Source: Syntrophaceae bacterium UBA2280
GTDB lineage: Bacteria > Desulfobacterota > Syntrophia > Syntrophales > Smithellaceae
Assembly: GCA_002347685.1 (NCBI GenBank)
Contig: DDWS01000056.1
Coordinates: forward strand, 65,041 to 129,040
DNA: 64,000 nucleotides
Direction: 5' to 3'
The position numbers were made by a program, and so were the translations under genes. Position 1 is the stretch's first letter. Each line of letters opens with the position of its first letter. The notes below the pieces were generated by a model that saw only the letters and a list, made by a program, of their open reading frames with translations, did no database searches and was not told the origin of the DNA. Below, piece by piece: positions 9,603 through 17,349 of this stretch.

Positions 9603-10187
9603 ATGAGTCTGACAAAAATTTGCATTGCAGGCATGGTTGCCGTCATGCTAATTTCGGCATGCAGCGTTGATCAATCATCGAAAGGAAGCTACATGATCAA
9701 TTACGATCAGGCGCTGGCCGGGACAGACCCCTCGAATATTCCGCCGCCGGTCACAGGTTCAACGCAGGAAAAAGCAGCCTGCGACAAATTCAGGAATTTT
9801 TATAAAGTATTCTCCGCATCTGTCATCCGCACAGAAATTGACAGCCTCTATGCTCCGGATGCCTACTTCCGCGACGGATTTCGGGAGGTTCATAGAATCG
9901 ACGCGATTAAAGCTTATTTTCTGAGTTCCACCGAGACTTTTGAAGAATGCATCTTTGACATACAGGACGCAGCAGCCCATAACGGCAATTACTATTTCCG
10001 CTGGATCATGCATCTTAAGCTGAAACGCAATCCCAAAGAAACCCTGCGAATCGTGGGCATGTCGCATGTGCGCTTCAATGTTGAAGGTCTTGTAACCTTT
10101 CACCAGGATTACTGGGACACGGGCATCATCTACGAAGAGGCCCCGGGCCTGGGAAGAATCATCACCTGGATCCGTAACCGGATCTAA
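9603..10187 (+). CDS. NTF2-like (SnoaL-fold) lipoprotein
   Basis: 194-aa protein with a lipoprotein signal peptide: a hydrophobic stretch ending LISAC, with the lipidated Cys at about residue 20. The mature part has the NTF2 cone-fold pattern: a helix FRNFYKVFSASVIRTEIDSLYAPDAYFRDGF, then IDAIKAYF, and a strand ending VTFHQDYWDTG. This type is often annotated as nuclear transport factor 2 family and is found in the same neighbourhoods as COG2907 flavoproteins and DUF1365. It likely binds a hydrophobic small molecule at the membrane. RBS AGGAGGG lies at about 9590. Confidence 0.83.
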   Translation: MSLTKICIAGMVAVMLISACSVDQSSKGSYMINYDQALAGTDPSNIPPPVTGSTQEKAACDKFRNFYKVFSASVIRTEIDSLYAPDAYFRDGFREVHRIDAIKAYFLSSTETFEECIFDIQDAAAHNGNYYFRWIMHLKLKRNPKETLRIVGMSHVRFNVEGLVTFHQDYWDTGIIYEEAPGLGRIITWIRNRI

Positions 10188-10236
10188 TGAGAAAACAAAT
10201 GCTTCATCATACTGTTGAACCTATGAGGAGTCTGCA

Positions 10237-11508
10237 ATGGAAAATACTGAAAAAAAGCGGATCGCGGTGGTGGGCGCCGGTGTGGCAGGCATTGTTACCG
10301 CCTATCTTTTGTCACGCAGGCACGACGTAACCCTTATTGAGAAAAACGATTATATCGGCGGCCATACCAACACGATTGACATTCAGGATGAAAGCGGCGC
10401 CGTCATTCCTGTGGATACGGGATTTATCGTCCTCAACGACCGGACCTATCCGCTCTTCAACCGCTTTTTGTCGCAACTGGGGGTCGCGATCGGTAAAACC
10501 GACATGTCGTTTAGCTACAGGGATGGCAATTCAAATCTGCAATACGCGAGCATGGACTTCCGCAGCATATTTGCTCAGCGCACCAATCTTTTTTCGCCAT
10601 TCTTCTGGCGTCTGCTCTACGGTATTTTACGATTTAATCGCCTGACTCGCCAGCGTCTTCACGAAGGCGCTCTAACGGGCCTGACCATTGACGAACATCT
10701 GCGACGCGAAAGCATCAGCGATATCGTTGCCAAAGCCTTTGTTCTGCCCATGGCCGGAGCGATCTGGTCCGCCCCGGACGGAAGCATCCGAGAATTTCCC
10801 GTCGAAACCTTCGCGCGGTTTTACGAAAACCACGGCCTTTTATCGCTTTCCGATCATCCCCAATGGTATTATGTGGAAGGCGGCAGTCAGACCTATGTCC
10901 GGGCTTTTCTGAAAACATTTACCGGCCGTGTTTTATCCTCATGTCCGGTCAAAGCCGTCATCAGAGACGACCGGGGCGTTGTTTTAAAACTGCCAAACGC
11001 CGAAGAGCGCTTTGACAAAGTTGTCATCGCCGCACACGCCGACCAGGCGTTTAGGATGCTCGCGAACCCCTCCGAGAATGAAACCCGCCTGCTGTCGGTC
11101 TGGAAATATGCGCCTAACCAAACGATCCTCCATAGCGATCAATCTTTTTTACCGCCAATCCGGCGCGCCTGGGCTTCCTGGAACTACACACGCGCCGCAG
11201 GCAACAAAGATGAGGCGCCGGTCGCTTTAACTTACGATATGACGCGGCTTCAGTGCCTGCCCTGCAATGACCGGGTCTGCGTCACCCTCAATCCCTGGAA
11301 GCCGGTGTCAAAGGCAAAAACCATCCGGGAACTCCAATACGACCATCCGATGTACAATTTTGACGCACTGAGATCACAGGCGGAGCTGCCCTCCTTAAGC
11401 GGGCAGAAAAACACCTATTTCTGCGGCAGTTATTTCGGCTATGGATTTCATGAAGACGCGGTGCGTTCGGCCGTGGAACTGGGAAAACTTTTCGACATCG
11501 GACTGTAG
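10237..11508 (+). CDS. FAD/NAD(P)-binding amine-oxidase-like protein (COG2907)
   Basis: 423-aa flavoprotein with the N-terminal motif VAVVGAGVAGIVTAYLLSRRHDVTLIEKN, the conserved GGHTNTI and DTGFIVLNDRTYP segments, WYYVEGGSQTYV in the middle and a C-terminal FCGSYFGYGFHEDA. These are diagnostic of the COG2907 family. A family member in Rhodobacter acts on fatty acyl chains in furan fatty acid synthesis (from memory, not certain). It is directly followed (3 bases) by DUF1365, its usual partner. RBS TGAGGAG upstream. Confidence 0.91.
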   Translation: MENTEKKRIAVVGAGVAGIVTAYLLSRRHDVTLIEKNDYIGGHTNTIDIQDESGAVIPVDTGFIVLNDRTYPLFNRFLSQLGVAIGKTDMSFSYRDGNSNLQYASMDFRSIFAQRTNLFSPFFWRLLYGILRFNRLTRQRLHEGALTGLTIDEHLRRESISDIVAKAFVLPMAGAIWSAPDGSIREFPVETFARFYENHGLLSLSDHPQWYYVEGGSQTYVRAFLKTFTGRVLSSCPVKAVIRDDRGVVLKLPNAEERFDKVVIAAHADQAFRMLANPSENETRLLSVWKYAPNQTILHSDQSFLPPIRRAWASWNYTRAAGNKDEAPVALTYDMTRLQCLPCNDRVCVTLNPWKPVSKAKTIRELQYDHPMYNFDALRSQAELPSLSGQKNTYFCGSYFGYGFHEDAVRSAVELGKLFDIGL

Positions 11509-11511
11509 AAT

Positions 11512-12327
11512 ATGAATCAAGACAAATCCTATAAAGATCAGCGAGGCCTGTCGTCAAAATTTTACGAGGGATATGTCGAGCACACGCGCAAAAAGCCCAG
11601 AGCGCATGCCTTCCGCTACGGACTGTATTTTTACTGTTTTGATCTCGACGAGCTTGGTTATCTGGATCAGAAACTGCCTTTGTTTGGTTACAATCGTATC
11701 CGTCCCGCAGCGATTTTCGACAAAGACTATCTTGACGAAGGGAATGAAAGCATCCGGCAAAAAGTGGAACGACAGCTTGCCGGACAGGCCTTCGCTCCGG
11801 AAATCGGCCGGATTTTTCTGGTGACCTCGGCGCGCTATTTGAACTATATCTTTAATCCCGTCAACTTCTATTATGTTTTCAACACACACGACAAACTGCT
11901 TTGTGTTCTGGCTGAAGTCAACAACACCTTTGGCGACAAGCATCTGTATGTTCTGACCGATCGCAAGGATTCGGGCGGCGATGAGCCTGCGCGATATCAG
12001 GCGCGCAAAGCCTTTCACGTTTCGCCCTTCAACACCATCGAGGGAGATTATCATTTTTCCTTCTCCGCGCTTTGCGAAACGCTGGAGATAAGCATTGAGC
12101 TTGTGCAGGGCGGCGAGGTGCTCCTGGAAGCCCGGCTATACGGCCGCGCCAAGGCATTGACCGGCAAGAACCAGGCCCGTCTGCTTTTGCGCCATCCGCT
12201 CGTGGCACACCTGACTACGCCACGTATTCTCTTTGAGGCGATGCGCCTGTTTTTCCTGCGGCGGCTCAAATACATCGAGAAACCGCAGGTTATAGACATG
12301 ATGACGATTCGCCGCAAAGGCAAATAG
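11512..12327 (+). CDS. DUF1365 family protein
   Basis: 271-aa protein with the DUF1365 hallmarks: YEGYVEHTRKKPRAHAFRYGLYFYCFDLDE near the N-terminus, RIFLVTSARYLNYIFNPVNFYYVF in the middle, EVNNTFGDKH at about 140, and a KAFHVSPFNTIEGDY motif near 167. The family is uncharacterised biochemically. It is almost always coupled to COG2907 flavoproteins, and often to a cyclopropane-fatty-acid-synthase-like methyltransferase; no such methyltransferase follows here. Spacing to the upstream gene is 3 bases, so one operon. Confidence 0.91.
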   Translation: MNQDKSYKDQRGLSSKFYEGYVEHTRKKPRAHAFRYGLYFYCFDLDELGYLDQKLPLFGYNRIRPAAIFDKDYLDEGNESIRQKVERQLAGQAFAPEIGRIFLVTSARYLNYIFNPVNFYYVFNTHDKLLCVLAEVNNTFGDKHLYVLTDRKDSGGDEPARYQARKAFHVSPFNTIEGDYHFSFSALCETLEISIELVQGGEVLLEARLYGRAKALTGKNQARLLLRHPLVAHLTTPRILFEAMRLFFLRRLKYIEKPQVIDMMTIRRKGK

Positions 12328-12373
12328 TTGAAAAGGATTTTTTAACCGACACCTTCAGGGAAAGGAAAAGTTT

Positions 12374-12919
12374 ATGAGACAAACACGACTTGCCTTAATC
12401 GCACTTATGCTTCTGGCGCTTGTCGCCTGCGCCGGAGCGGACATCAAAAAAGCGCCTTCTCAGAGTGGTCAGTCTGCCGTCGATTTCACATTGCCCGATC
12501 AGAACGGCAAACTCTGGACGCTCAGTGAAACTCTAAAAAATTATCAAGCCGTTGTCCTTGCCTTTTATCCCAAGGACGACACAAAAGACTGAATTCGCCA
12601 GTTTGTTGAGTTTCAACAAAACATCGCCAAATATGACGAAAGAAACGTTAAGATCCTGGGACTCTCACGAGACTCGGCCGAATCGCACCGCAAGTTTATC
12701 GCCAAGCACGGCCTTGGCAGCATGACGCTCCTGGTGGACGACAAAGGCAGAATCGCCAAGCTCTATGACGCGGATCACTGGCTGCTACCCCTTTCACATC
12801 GGGTTTACCTGATTATTGATAAACGAATGAGCATCATATACCGAAAGGACATGGGCTTCGCGCTGCTTCCCGATCAGACTCAAACACTGATCGAAGAAAT
12901 CGATCGCCAAATCCGATAA
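12374..12919 (+). CDS. Selenocysteine-containing peroxiredoxin lipoprotein (TGA at 12590-12592 read as Sec)
   Basis: 181-aa AhpC/TSA (BCP-type) thioredoxin-fold protein read through one in-frame TGA. Upstream part: signal peptide with lipobox LVAC (Cys about 20) and the fold start VDFTLPDQNGKLWTLSE. The peroxidatic site reads YPKDDTKD-TGA, aligning with the family YPKDDTPGC, so TGA replaces the catalytic Cys at residue 73. Downstream the same frame continues with typical peroxiredoxin sequence (ILGLSRDSAESHRKF, LLVDDKGRIAKLYD) to a normal TAA. A hairpin sits at selenocysteine spacing after the TGA. No resolving Cys is visible in the mature chain, so it would be a 1-Sec enzyme reducing peroxides at the cell envelope. 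A sequencing error is unlikely given the hairpin. Confidence 0.9.
12593..12620 (+). promoter_or_regulatory. Bacterial SECIS hairpin of the peroxiredoxin gene
   Basis: Directly after the TGA at 12590-12592, bases 12602-12608 (tttgttg) pair perfectly with 12614-12620 (caacaaa), leaving the loop agttt; an extra A-T pair could shrink the loop to gtt. The loop begins 17 bases past the TGA, within the spacing used by SelB, and has G in one of its first two positions, as in known bacterial SECIS elements. Confidence 0.8.
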
Positions 12920-13040
12920 GGAAAAAGATACCTGGACCCACTGGATACGACCGGCGCCTGACACCTTCAAGGTCACACTGGTACGCCTTTCTTCCGGAAA
13001 GAGTGTCCAGCAGGTTTTTTCAGTTTTCATATTCAACGGG
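12920..13040. other. Convergent gap between peroxiredoxin and the candidate small selenoprotein
   Basis: Short non-coding stretch between the TAA of the peroxiredoxin and the end of the minus-strand small gene. An inverted repeat, cttt-cttccgg-aaag, is present around 12987-13003, and T-runs near 13016 could serve as a weak terminator. No further gene is supported here. Confidence 0.4.
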
Positions 13041-13244
13041 TCAGGGGTTCTTCAGGGCAATCCACCATTTTCGTATGAGAATTTTTGCTTTTCGGAAATT
13101 CTTGTTTGAGAAACGGACCGTTCCCCCATCCATGGAAGCGCTTCAGCCCGCGGGAAGCGGACCGTCGAGCATATCTGCGCACGGATCGTCGGGACACACA
13201 CCGATCGCCTTAGTGCCCTTTTTGATTTTTTCACGCCTCAGCAT
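13041..13244 (-). CDS. Candidate 67-aa selenoprotein with in-frame TGA (codon at 13143-13145)
   Basis: On the minus strand an ATG at 13244 is preceded by a strong ribosome site (TTGGAGGG, 5 bases away). The first 33 codons read MLRREKIKKGTKAIG, then VCPDDPCADMLDGPLPAG, then TGA. The frame continues for 33 more codons (starting SASMDGG, later a basic KNFRKAKILIRKWW stretch) to a second TGA. A 7-bp hairpin with loop ggtcc lies 24 bases after the first TGA, the same loop type as in the MerB-like gene. No family recognised; a Cys-x4-Cys pair precedes the putative Sec at residue 34. Alternatives: a 33-aa peptide, or no gene at all. Moderate to low confidence. Confidence 0.42.
13108..13126 (-). promoter_or_regulatory. 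Candidate SECIS hairpin of the small minus-strand gene
   Basis: Read on the minus strand, ggggaac (13126-13120) pairs with gtttctc (13114-13108), including two G-U pairs, around the loop ggtcc (13119-13115). The loop starts 24 bases after the TGA, longer than in the other two genes here but still in the range reported for bacterial SECIS elements. It could be a chance hairpin. Confidence 0.4.
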
Positions 13245-13476
13245 GATTCCCTCCAACCTTAATTTAAGCTGATTTTATGATATATGCTTCCTTATTTCCA
13301 GCATTGATTTATCCGGTTTTTAGCTTGTTCATCGTATCAAATTGTTGTTTTTCTATCCTGCCGATTTATGCTACGTAACAAATGATATGCATCGGCCATA
13401 ATGCCTTAGCAGCGATAACGGCAGGATATAGCGTTGTCTCCGGATACGGCATACTACATTATTGGAGGAATGACTC
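13245..13476. other. Divergent intergenic region
   Basis: An A/T-rich gap between the candidate small selenoprotein (minus) and the FMN-binding protein gene (plus). A possible plus-strand sigma-70 promoter is TTGTTT near 13343 and TATGCT near 13365 with a 16-base spacer. GGAGGA at about 13464 is the ribosome site for the next gene. No coding sequence is supported. Confidence 0.4.
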
Positions 13477-13875
13477 ATGGTGAAAGTAACACAAGAGATT
13501 AAAGAAAGTTTGAAGGCTGCAAAAATCGCGTACCTTTCGACGGCAGCACTGGATGGCACGCCAAACGTCGTGCCTGTCGGTGCGTTCAAGTTCCTGGACG
13601 ACGAGACCTTGCTCATCTCCGACCAGTTTTTCATGAAGACGCTCACGAACCTGAAGGAGAACCCCAAAATAGCACTTGCCTGGTGGGGTGAAAAAGGCGG
13701 CTTCCAGATCAAGGCCGACATCACGATCCATACGGATGACGACATATTCAGGCAAAACGTCGAGTGGGTCCACGGTATCCGCGACACACTCCATCCGAAG
13801 TCGGCCATCGTTGGAAAAATCACCGGCGCATACATTATCAAAGGCGGGCCGGAAGCCGGGAAAAAGATTCTCTAA
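13477..13875 (+). CDS. Pyridoxamine 5'-phosphate oxidase-like FMN-binding protein
   Basis: 132-aa split-barrel flavin-binding protein. Seen: an N-terminal helix followed by IAYLSTAALDGTPNVVPVGAFKFLDDETLLISDQ, the usual first strands of the PNPOx-like fold, and a later KIALAWWGEKGGFQIKADI strand pair. Family members bind FMN, F420 or haem and act as oxidoreductases or detoxifying proteins; the specific substrate is unknown. It starts 10 bases after a GGAGGA site and is followed 16 bases later by a NifU-like gene, presumably in the same transcript. Confidence 0.88.
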   Translation: MVKVTQEIKESLKAAKIAYLSTAALDGTPNVVPVGAFKFLDDETLLISDQFFMKTLTNLKENPKIALAWWGEKGGFQIKADITIHTDDDIFRQNVEWVHGIRDTLHPKSAIVGKITGAYIIKGGPEAGKKIL

Positions 13876-13891
13876 AGAAGGGAACTGTCAA

Positions 13892-14320
13892 ATGGATGAT
13901 GAGCAAATCAAACAACAGATGATCGACCTCCTTATGGAAAAGATCACAGGCAGCCTCTCAGAGAAGGTTGTCGATTACGGGAGCCATCCGAGAAACTACG
14001 GAAGCCTGGACAAACCAGACGGCTATGCCAAAATCACCGGTCCCTGCGGAGATACGATGGAAATCTTTCTCAGGGTAAAATATGACAAAATTGTCGATAT
14101 TACCTATACGACAGACGGCTGCATGACATCCCATGCCGCAGGCTCGGCAGCCACGGTCATGGCAAAGGGCAAACCGGTCAGGGAATGCATCGGAATCAAC
14201 CAGAGTGCCGTCCTGGAACATCTGGGCGGCATGCCCGAAGATTCGCAGCACTGCGCCCTGCTGGCTGCCAACACCTTTCACAAAGCGCTCCGGGATTACG
14301 CGATAGGAAAGAAAAGATGA
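13892..14320 (+). CDS. NifU/IscU-like iron-sulfur scaffold protein
   Basis: 142-aa NifU N-terminal-domain protein. The three cluster-ligand positions are visible as GPCGDTMEIFL (Cys about 50), TDGCMTSHAAGSA (Cys about 77) and DSQHCALLAANT (Cys about 119), with the helical dimer start VVDYGSHPRNYGSLD. It differs from housekeeping IscU in having a longer N-terminus, and is the type often found alone in anaerobes. ATG 13892 is chosen for its AAGAAGGGA ribosome site and the start of homology; an upstream in-frame extension overlaps the previous gene and is not used. Confidence 0.9.
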   Translation: MDDEQIKQQMIDLLMEKITGSLSEKVVDYGSHPRNYGSLDKPDGYAKITGPCGDTMEIFLRVKYDKIVDITYTTDGCMTSHAAGSAATVMAKGKPVRECIGINQSAVLEHLGGMPEDSQHCALLAANTFHKALRDYAIGKKR

Positions 14321-14351
14321 ACGCTCATGCGCATGGAAAATCAAGGCGGAC

Positions 14352-15134
14352 ATGACCCGCGACGCCCGGCTTTTTCTCATCAACTGGTTTGACAAATATG
14401 TAAACCGGTATCGCAACGCAAACCGCGCTTTACCCGCCGCGTTGGAACTCAAGTACGCACACAGCCTCCGGGTGGCCGACAACGCCCGGCTGATTGCCGT
14501 GGAGCTTGCGCTTGCAAAGGAGGAAGTCATTCTGGCCGAAGGATGTGGACTTCTGCATGATATCGGACGGTTCGCACAGTATGAGCACTATGGTTCCTTC
14601 AGCGATGCCGATACTGTGGATCATGGCCTGAAGGGGCGTCTGGTCTTAGAGGCCGAGGCGCTTCCGGAGCGGATCAGTGCCTCCGACCGGGCGTGCATCG
14701 CCTGCGCTGTGGAATATCACAACCGGAAAACGGTCGACATTCCTGCCGATCTGCCGGCGGATGCCCAACGTCTGTTGAAAATCATCCGTGATGCTGATAA
14801 GCTCGACATTATGGACCTGGTTTTGCAATCGGTAATCCGTGACGGATTTCTCGACCTTCCTGACATGCTGCCCCACATCCGGCTCAGCCGGGAGCTGACC
14901 CCCGATATAATCGAGGAAATGCGTAAGGGAAAAAGCATCTCTATCAGCAACCTCCGGACTTTAGCGGATTTTCTGGTCATGCTCGCGTCCTGGTTTTACG
15001 ATCTCAACTACGCGCCTACCGGAAGGCTTGCCGTATCACGAAACATTCTGCAACGCCTGGAACAGGAACTGCCGGACCACCGGCTTGTTCGAAACATGCT
15101 AGAAGACATTAAAATAACACTGACAAAAAGGTAA
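14352..15134 (+). CDS. HD-domain phosphohydrolase
   Basis: 260-aa HD superfamily protein. The metal site reads HSLRVADNARLIAVE (His about 36), CGLLHDIGRFAQYEHYG (HD about 64-65), VEYHNRK (His about 120) and DADKLDIMD (Asp about 141), the set typical of metal-dependent phosphohydrolases acting on nucleotides. The substrate cannot be told. It sits between an iron-sulfur scaffold gene and an MBL-fold hydrolase on the same strand. Confidence 0.88.
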   Translation: MTRDARLFLINWFDKYVNRYRNANRALPAALELKYAHSLRVADNARLIAVELALAKEEVILAEGCGLLHDIGRFAQYEHYGSFSDADTVDHGLKGRLVLEAEALPERISASDRACIACAVEYHNRKTVDIPADLPADAQRLLKIIRDADKLDIMDLVLQSVIRDGFLDLPDMLPHIRLSRELTPDIIEEMRKGKSISISNLRTLADFLVMLASWFYDLNYAPTGRLAVSRNILQRLEQELPDHRLVRNMLEDIKITLTKR

Positions 15135-15141
15135 TCCAGTC

Positions 15142-15897
15142 ATGAAATCACGTTCATCAGAAAATGTTTCAAAACCCCTTATCACGGTGATCTGTGACAA
15201 TTACACGGCCCGCGAGGATCTCGAAGCTTCCTGGGGCTTTTCCTGCCTGGTTGCTTTGAAAGGTAAAAACATTCTTTTTGACACAGGCGCCGACGACGTT
15301 GTCCTGTCGAACAATATGGCCAGGCTGGGCATCGATCCCGCCTCCATTGATCTGATGATGATTTCTCACCAGCACTGGGACCATACAGGCGGCATCTATA
15401 CAATCCTGAGCGCATGCCGCAACATTCCCGTCTGTGTTCCTCGCTCGTTTTCCGTCCACTTTCAGGAGGACATGAAGCGATATAGCGCTCGAATCATCGA
15501 CGTTGACGGGGCGGATGAAATTCTGCCCGGCTTTTTTACAACGGGAGAACTCGACGGTCCGGTGAAGGAGCAGGCGGCGCTGGTGCAAACGGAAGCCGGC
15601 ACCGTGGTCATTACCGGGTGCGCACACCCCGGCATTGTCCGGATCGTGGAAGCCGCCAAAAAGTTTCTTCCAAATGATGACATCGCGTTGGTCATGGGAG
15701 GTTTTCACCTGCTCAACGATGGGGATAACCATATCTTCAACATCATTGAAAGATTTAAAGCTCTTGGCGTACGTTATTCGGCCGCGTCACATTGCAGCGG
15801 CGAGAGGACCAGAGAACTCTTCGCCCGCCAATACGCGGAGCATTTCATTACGCTGGGCGCTGGCAGCATCATCGAGCTTGAGCATCTGAAGTCATAA
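15142..15897 (+). CDS. MBL-fold metallo-hydrolase (COG1237-like)
   Basis: 251-aa metallo-beta-lactamase-fold protein with the motif SHQHWDHTGGIY (about residues 74-85), an earlier NILFDTGADD strand, and late GCAHPGIVRIVEAA, VMGGFHLL and ASHCSGE metal-ligand segments. This pattern matches the COG1237 group, annotated as 7,8-dihydropterin-6-methyl-4-(beta-D-ribofuranosyl)aminobenzene phosphate synthase-like. Exact reaction unknown. A GACCGC/GCGGTC inverted repeat at 15902-15917 just after the stop may be a terminator without a T-run. Confidence 0.9.
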   Translation: MKSRSSENVSKPLITVICDNYTAREDLEASWGFSCLVALKGKNILFDTGADDVVLSNNMARLGIDPASIDLMMISHQHWDHTGGIYTILSACRNIPVCVPRSFSVHFQEDMKRYSARIIDVDGADEILPGFFTTGELDGPVKEQAALVQTEAGTVVITGCAHPGIVRIVEAAKKFLPNDDIALVMGGFHLLNDGDNHIFNIIERFKALGVRYSAASHCSGERTRELFARQYAEHFITLGAGSIIELEHLKS

Positions 15898-15932
15898 TCA
15901 AAGACCGCGACCGCGGTCAGCAACCACTTGCA

Positions 15933-16118
15933 TCAAGTGCATCCGCCTCCGGATACGCCGGTGAACGAGCAAGACGTGGCGGCAAAAACAGAGAGTTGCT
16001 TTTCCGTGTTTTTCCCGCCGCAATGGGGACAAACTTGTTTCCGGCTTGCCTCAGAGATCGAAACAAGCTGTTCAAAGCGTTTGCCGCAATCTTTGCATTG
16101 ATATTCATAAAACGGCAT
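15933..16118 (-). CDS. FmdB family zinc-ribbon protein
   Basis: 61-aa small regulatory-type protein beginning MPFYEYQCKDCGKRFE, with two CxxC knuckles (YQCKDCGK, VCPHCGGK), diagnostic of FmdB. The C-terminus is GGGCT-like and cysteine-rich. The first codons overlap the edge of a duplicated sequence (16113-16205), so its original promoter and ribosome site may have been replaced when that duplicate arose; no good Shine-Dalgarno is seen upstream now. Confidence 0.85.
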   Translation of the reverse strand: MPFYEYQCKDCGKRFEQLVSISEASRKQVCPHCGGKNTEKQLSVFAATSCSFTGVSGGGCT

Positions 16119-16205
16119 ACGGATATCATCTGTCGGTTCTATTTGACCCGCACAACAAAGTCACTTTGAACTCCCGGCAGTAACGGGAAAACGGTATTTG
16201 CTGTA
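16113..16205 (+). repeat. Duplicate of the 3' end of the AraC regulator gene (copy at 23434-23526)
   Basis: This 93-base stretch matches 23434-23526 with five substitutions by eye. It encodes the last 22 or so residues of the AraC regulator (AYGYHLSVLFDP, then HNKVTLNSRQ and stop) plus the first bases of the following intergenic region, but the rest of the regulator is absent. It marks the left edge of a decayed copy of the downstream cluster. Confidence 0.88.
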
Positions 16206-16285
16206 AAGTGGCATGTCTCCGAAGAAGGGGGCAGCCGGCCAAAACGGCGTCCGTTAACCGGATGTTTTATTTCTGGAGGTGTTTC

Positions 16286-16560
16286 ATGCATAAATTGAAA
16301 TTCAATAAAAAGGTCTGCGCAATATGTTTCTCGGCTGACTGTATTCTGAATTGCCATTACACGGCCTTCATCGGGCTTAAGGAAGCACGCGGGGTTCTTC
16401 ACTTGCTATGACTGCGAGGAATATTGCAAAACCGATTCTTCGATCTCTTCAACATGGAAGATATGAATGCGTTGCAGGCCGCGGGCATGGACGAAGAAGG
16501 TTGCACGCTGATCGGAAAAACGGTGTCGTCATTCAGAACCATTCCGGAGGTCCCGGCGAC
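16286..16560 (+). pseudogene. Deletion remnant joining an HdrB-like gene start to a C_GCAxxG_C_C gene end
   Basis: From ATG 16286 the reading MHKLKFNKKVCAICFSADC parallels the start of the HdrB-like gene at 24330 (MYKLKWKEKVCATCPSADC). After KEAR-G the match resumes in another frame as FTCYDCEEYCK (compare ATCYACEEYCT), so about 19 codons are lost with a frameshift. Then from about 16436 another frame reads RFFDLFNMEDMNALQAAGM, matching the C-terminal RFFNLYDMEDMKAALKAGV of the protein ending at 28465. Three fragments of the intact cluster are therefore fused by internal deletions. Not expected to make a functional protein. Confidence 0.85.
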
Positions 16561-16766
16561 ACAGCGGCGGATGCCTGCGGACGCTCTGGGCCCAAACTGC
16601 CCCGCATCCCACAAGAAACCACGGGAAAACCTAAACCCTTGATCCCCAAGACCGCCGGCACCGTCAACCCGGCCAACATGATCTTCAGTAAAAATCCTTC
16701 GGAGAATTATTTCAATATTCCGGATGTTCTGTTCAACAATGCTCAAACAAAAATAAGGGAGGAACG
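16561..16766. other. Intergenic remnant region
   Basis: This stretch follows the deletion remnant. No open frame with recognisable homology is seen; short frames are Pro-rich and unsupported. An AAGGGAGGA ribosome site at about 16756-16764 belongs to the next gene. Confidence 0.4.
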
Positions 16767-17288
16767 ATGATGAAAGAAAAACCCGCTTATGAGAATTATC
16801 CTGTCAGCGAAGAAGAGATGGGCAAGCGCTACAAAAGCTGGATGCAGGTCCTGGCTCTGTATGTTGTCATGGCCTATGACACCGGCAAAGAGGTGGGAGG
16901 CGAAGAGTACGTCAAACGGATAAAAGAGAAATTTCATTCCATGGGGCAAAGAAGCGCCAAAATGTGGATGAACCTTTCCAACTCCAAACCGGAGGACATG
17001 GCAGACTGCAGCGGCCTGCCCAAATTGCAGGATTGCATGGATGACACATTCGCTAATTTCTGGCATGGTTATATTGAGACAACGCCTGAAGCATTTGAAA
17101 AGGAAGTATACACATGTCCCATAGCCGGCATATGGTCCAAGCAACCAGAACTTTGTGAAATCCTTCTGGATGCCTCCATGTGCGGAATGATGGAGAGCCT
17201 GAACCCGAAATTCAAACCGAAGGGTTTCAGCCAATTACTGGTGAAGGGCGATCAAACATGCCGCTTCAGAGTGGAAATGGAGAAATAA
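16767..17288 (+). CDS. L-2-amino-thiazoline-4-carboxylic acid hydrolase-like protein
   Basis: 173-aa protein resembling the ATC-hydrolase family (PF14196), whose founding member opens the thiazoline ring in bacterial L-cysteine production. Visible features: conserved Cys residues in MADCSGLPKLQDCMDD, the YTCPIAGIW segment, CEILLDASMCGMMESLNPKF, and the closing LLVKGDQTCRFRVEM, which is typical of the family. In anaerobes many paralogues lie beside redox enzymes and probably do other chemistry. It has an AAGGGAGGA ribosome site and precedes the GlpA-like gene by 61 bases. Confidence 0.78.
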   Translation: MMKEKPAYENYPVSEEEMGKRYKSWMQVLALYVVMAYDTGKEVGGEEYVKRIKEKFHSMGQRSAKMWMNLSNSKPEDMADCSGLPKLQDCMDDTFANFWHGYIETTPEAFEKEVYTCPIAGIWSKQPELCEILLDASMCGMMESLNPKFKPKGFSQLLVKGDQTCRFRVEMEK

Positions 17289-17349
17289 GTATGCAGCCTG
17301 ATCAAAAAGGGCACGGGTTTATCAATCAAACTAAAAAGGAGGCATCATC

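Noticed and set aside
13003..13272. Plus-strand open frame of 89 codons antisense to the candidate small selenoprotein
   Set aside because: No ribosome site, low-complexity composition and no similarity I recognise; the minus-strand frame is better supported.
15902..15917. GACCGC/GCGGTC hairpin after the MBL-fold gene as an intrinsic terminator
   Set aside because: No T-run follows; it is a possible pause only.
16286..16411. In-frame TGA at about 16409 in the HdrB-like remnant as selenocysteine
   Set aside because: The homology to the intact gene continues in a different frame across the TGA (FTCYDCEEYC), so it is a frameshifted remnant, not recoding.
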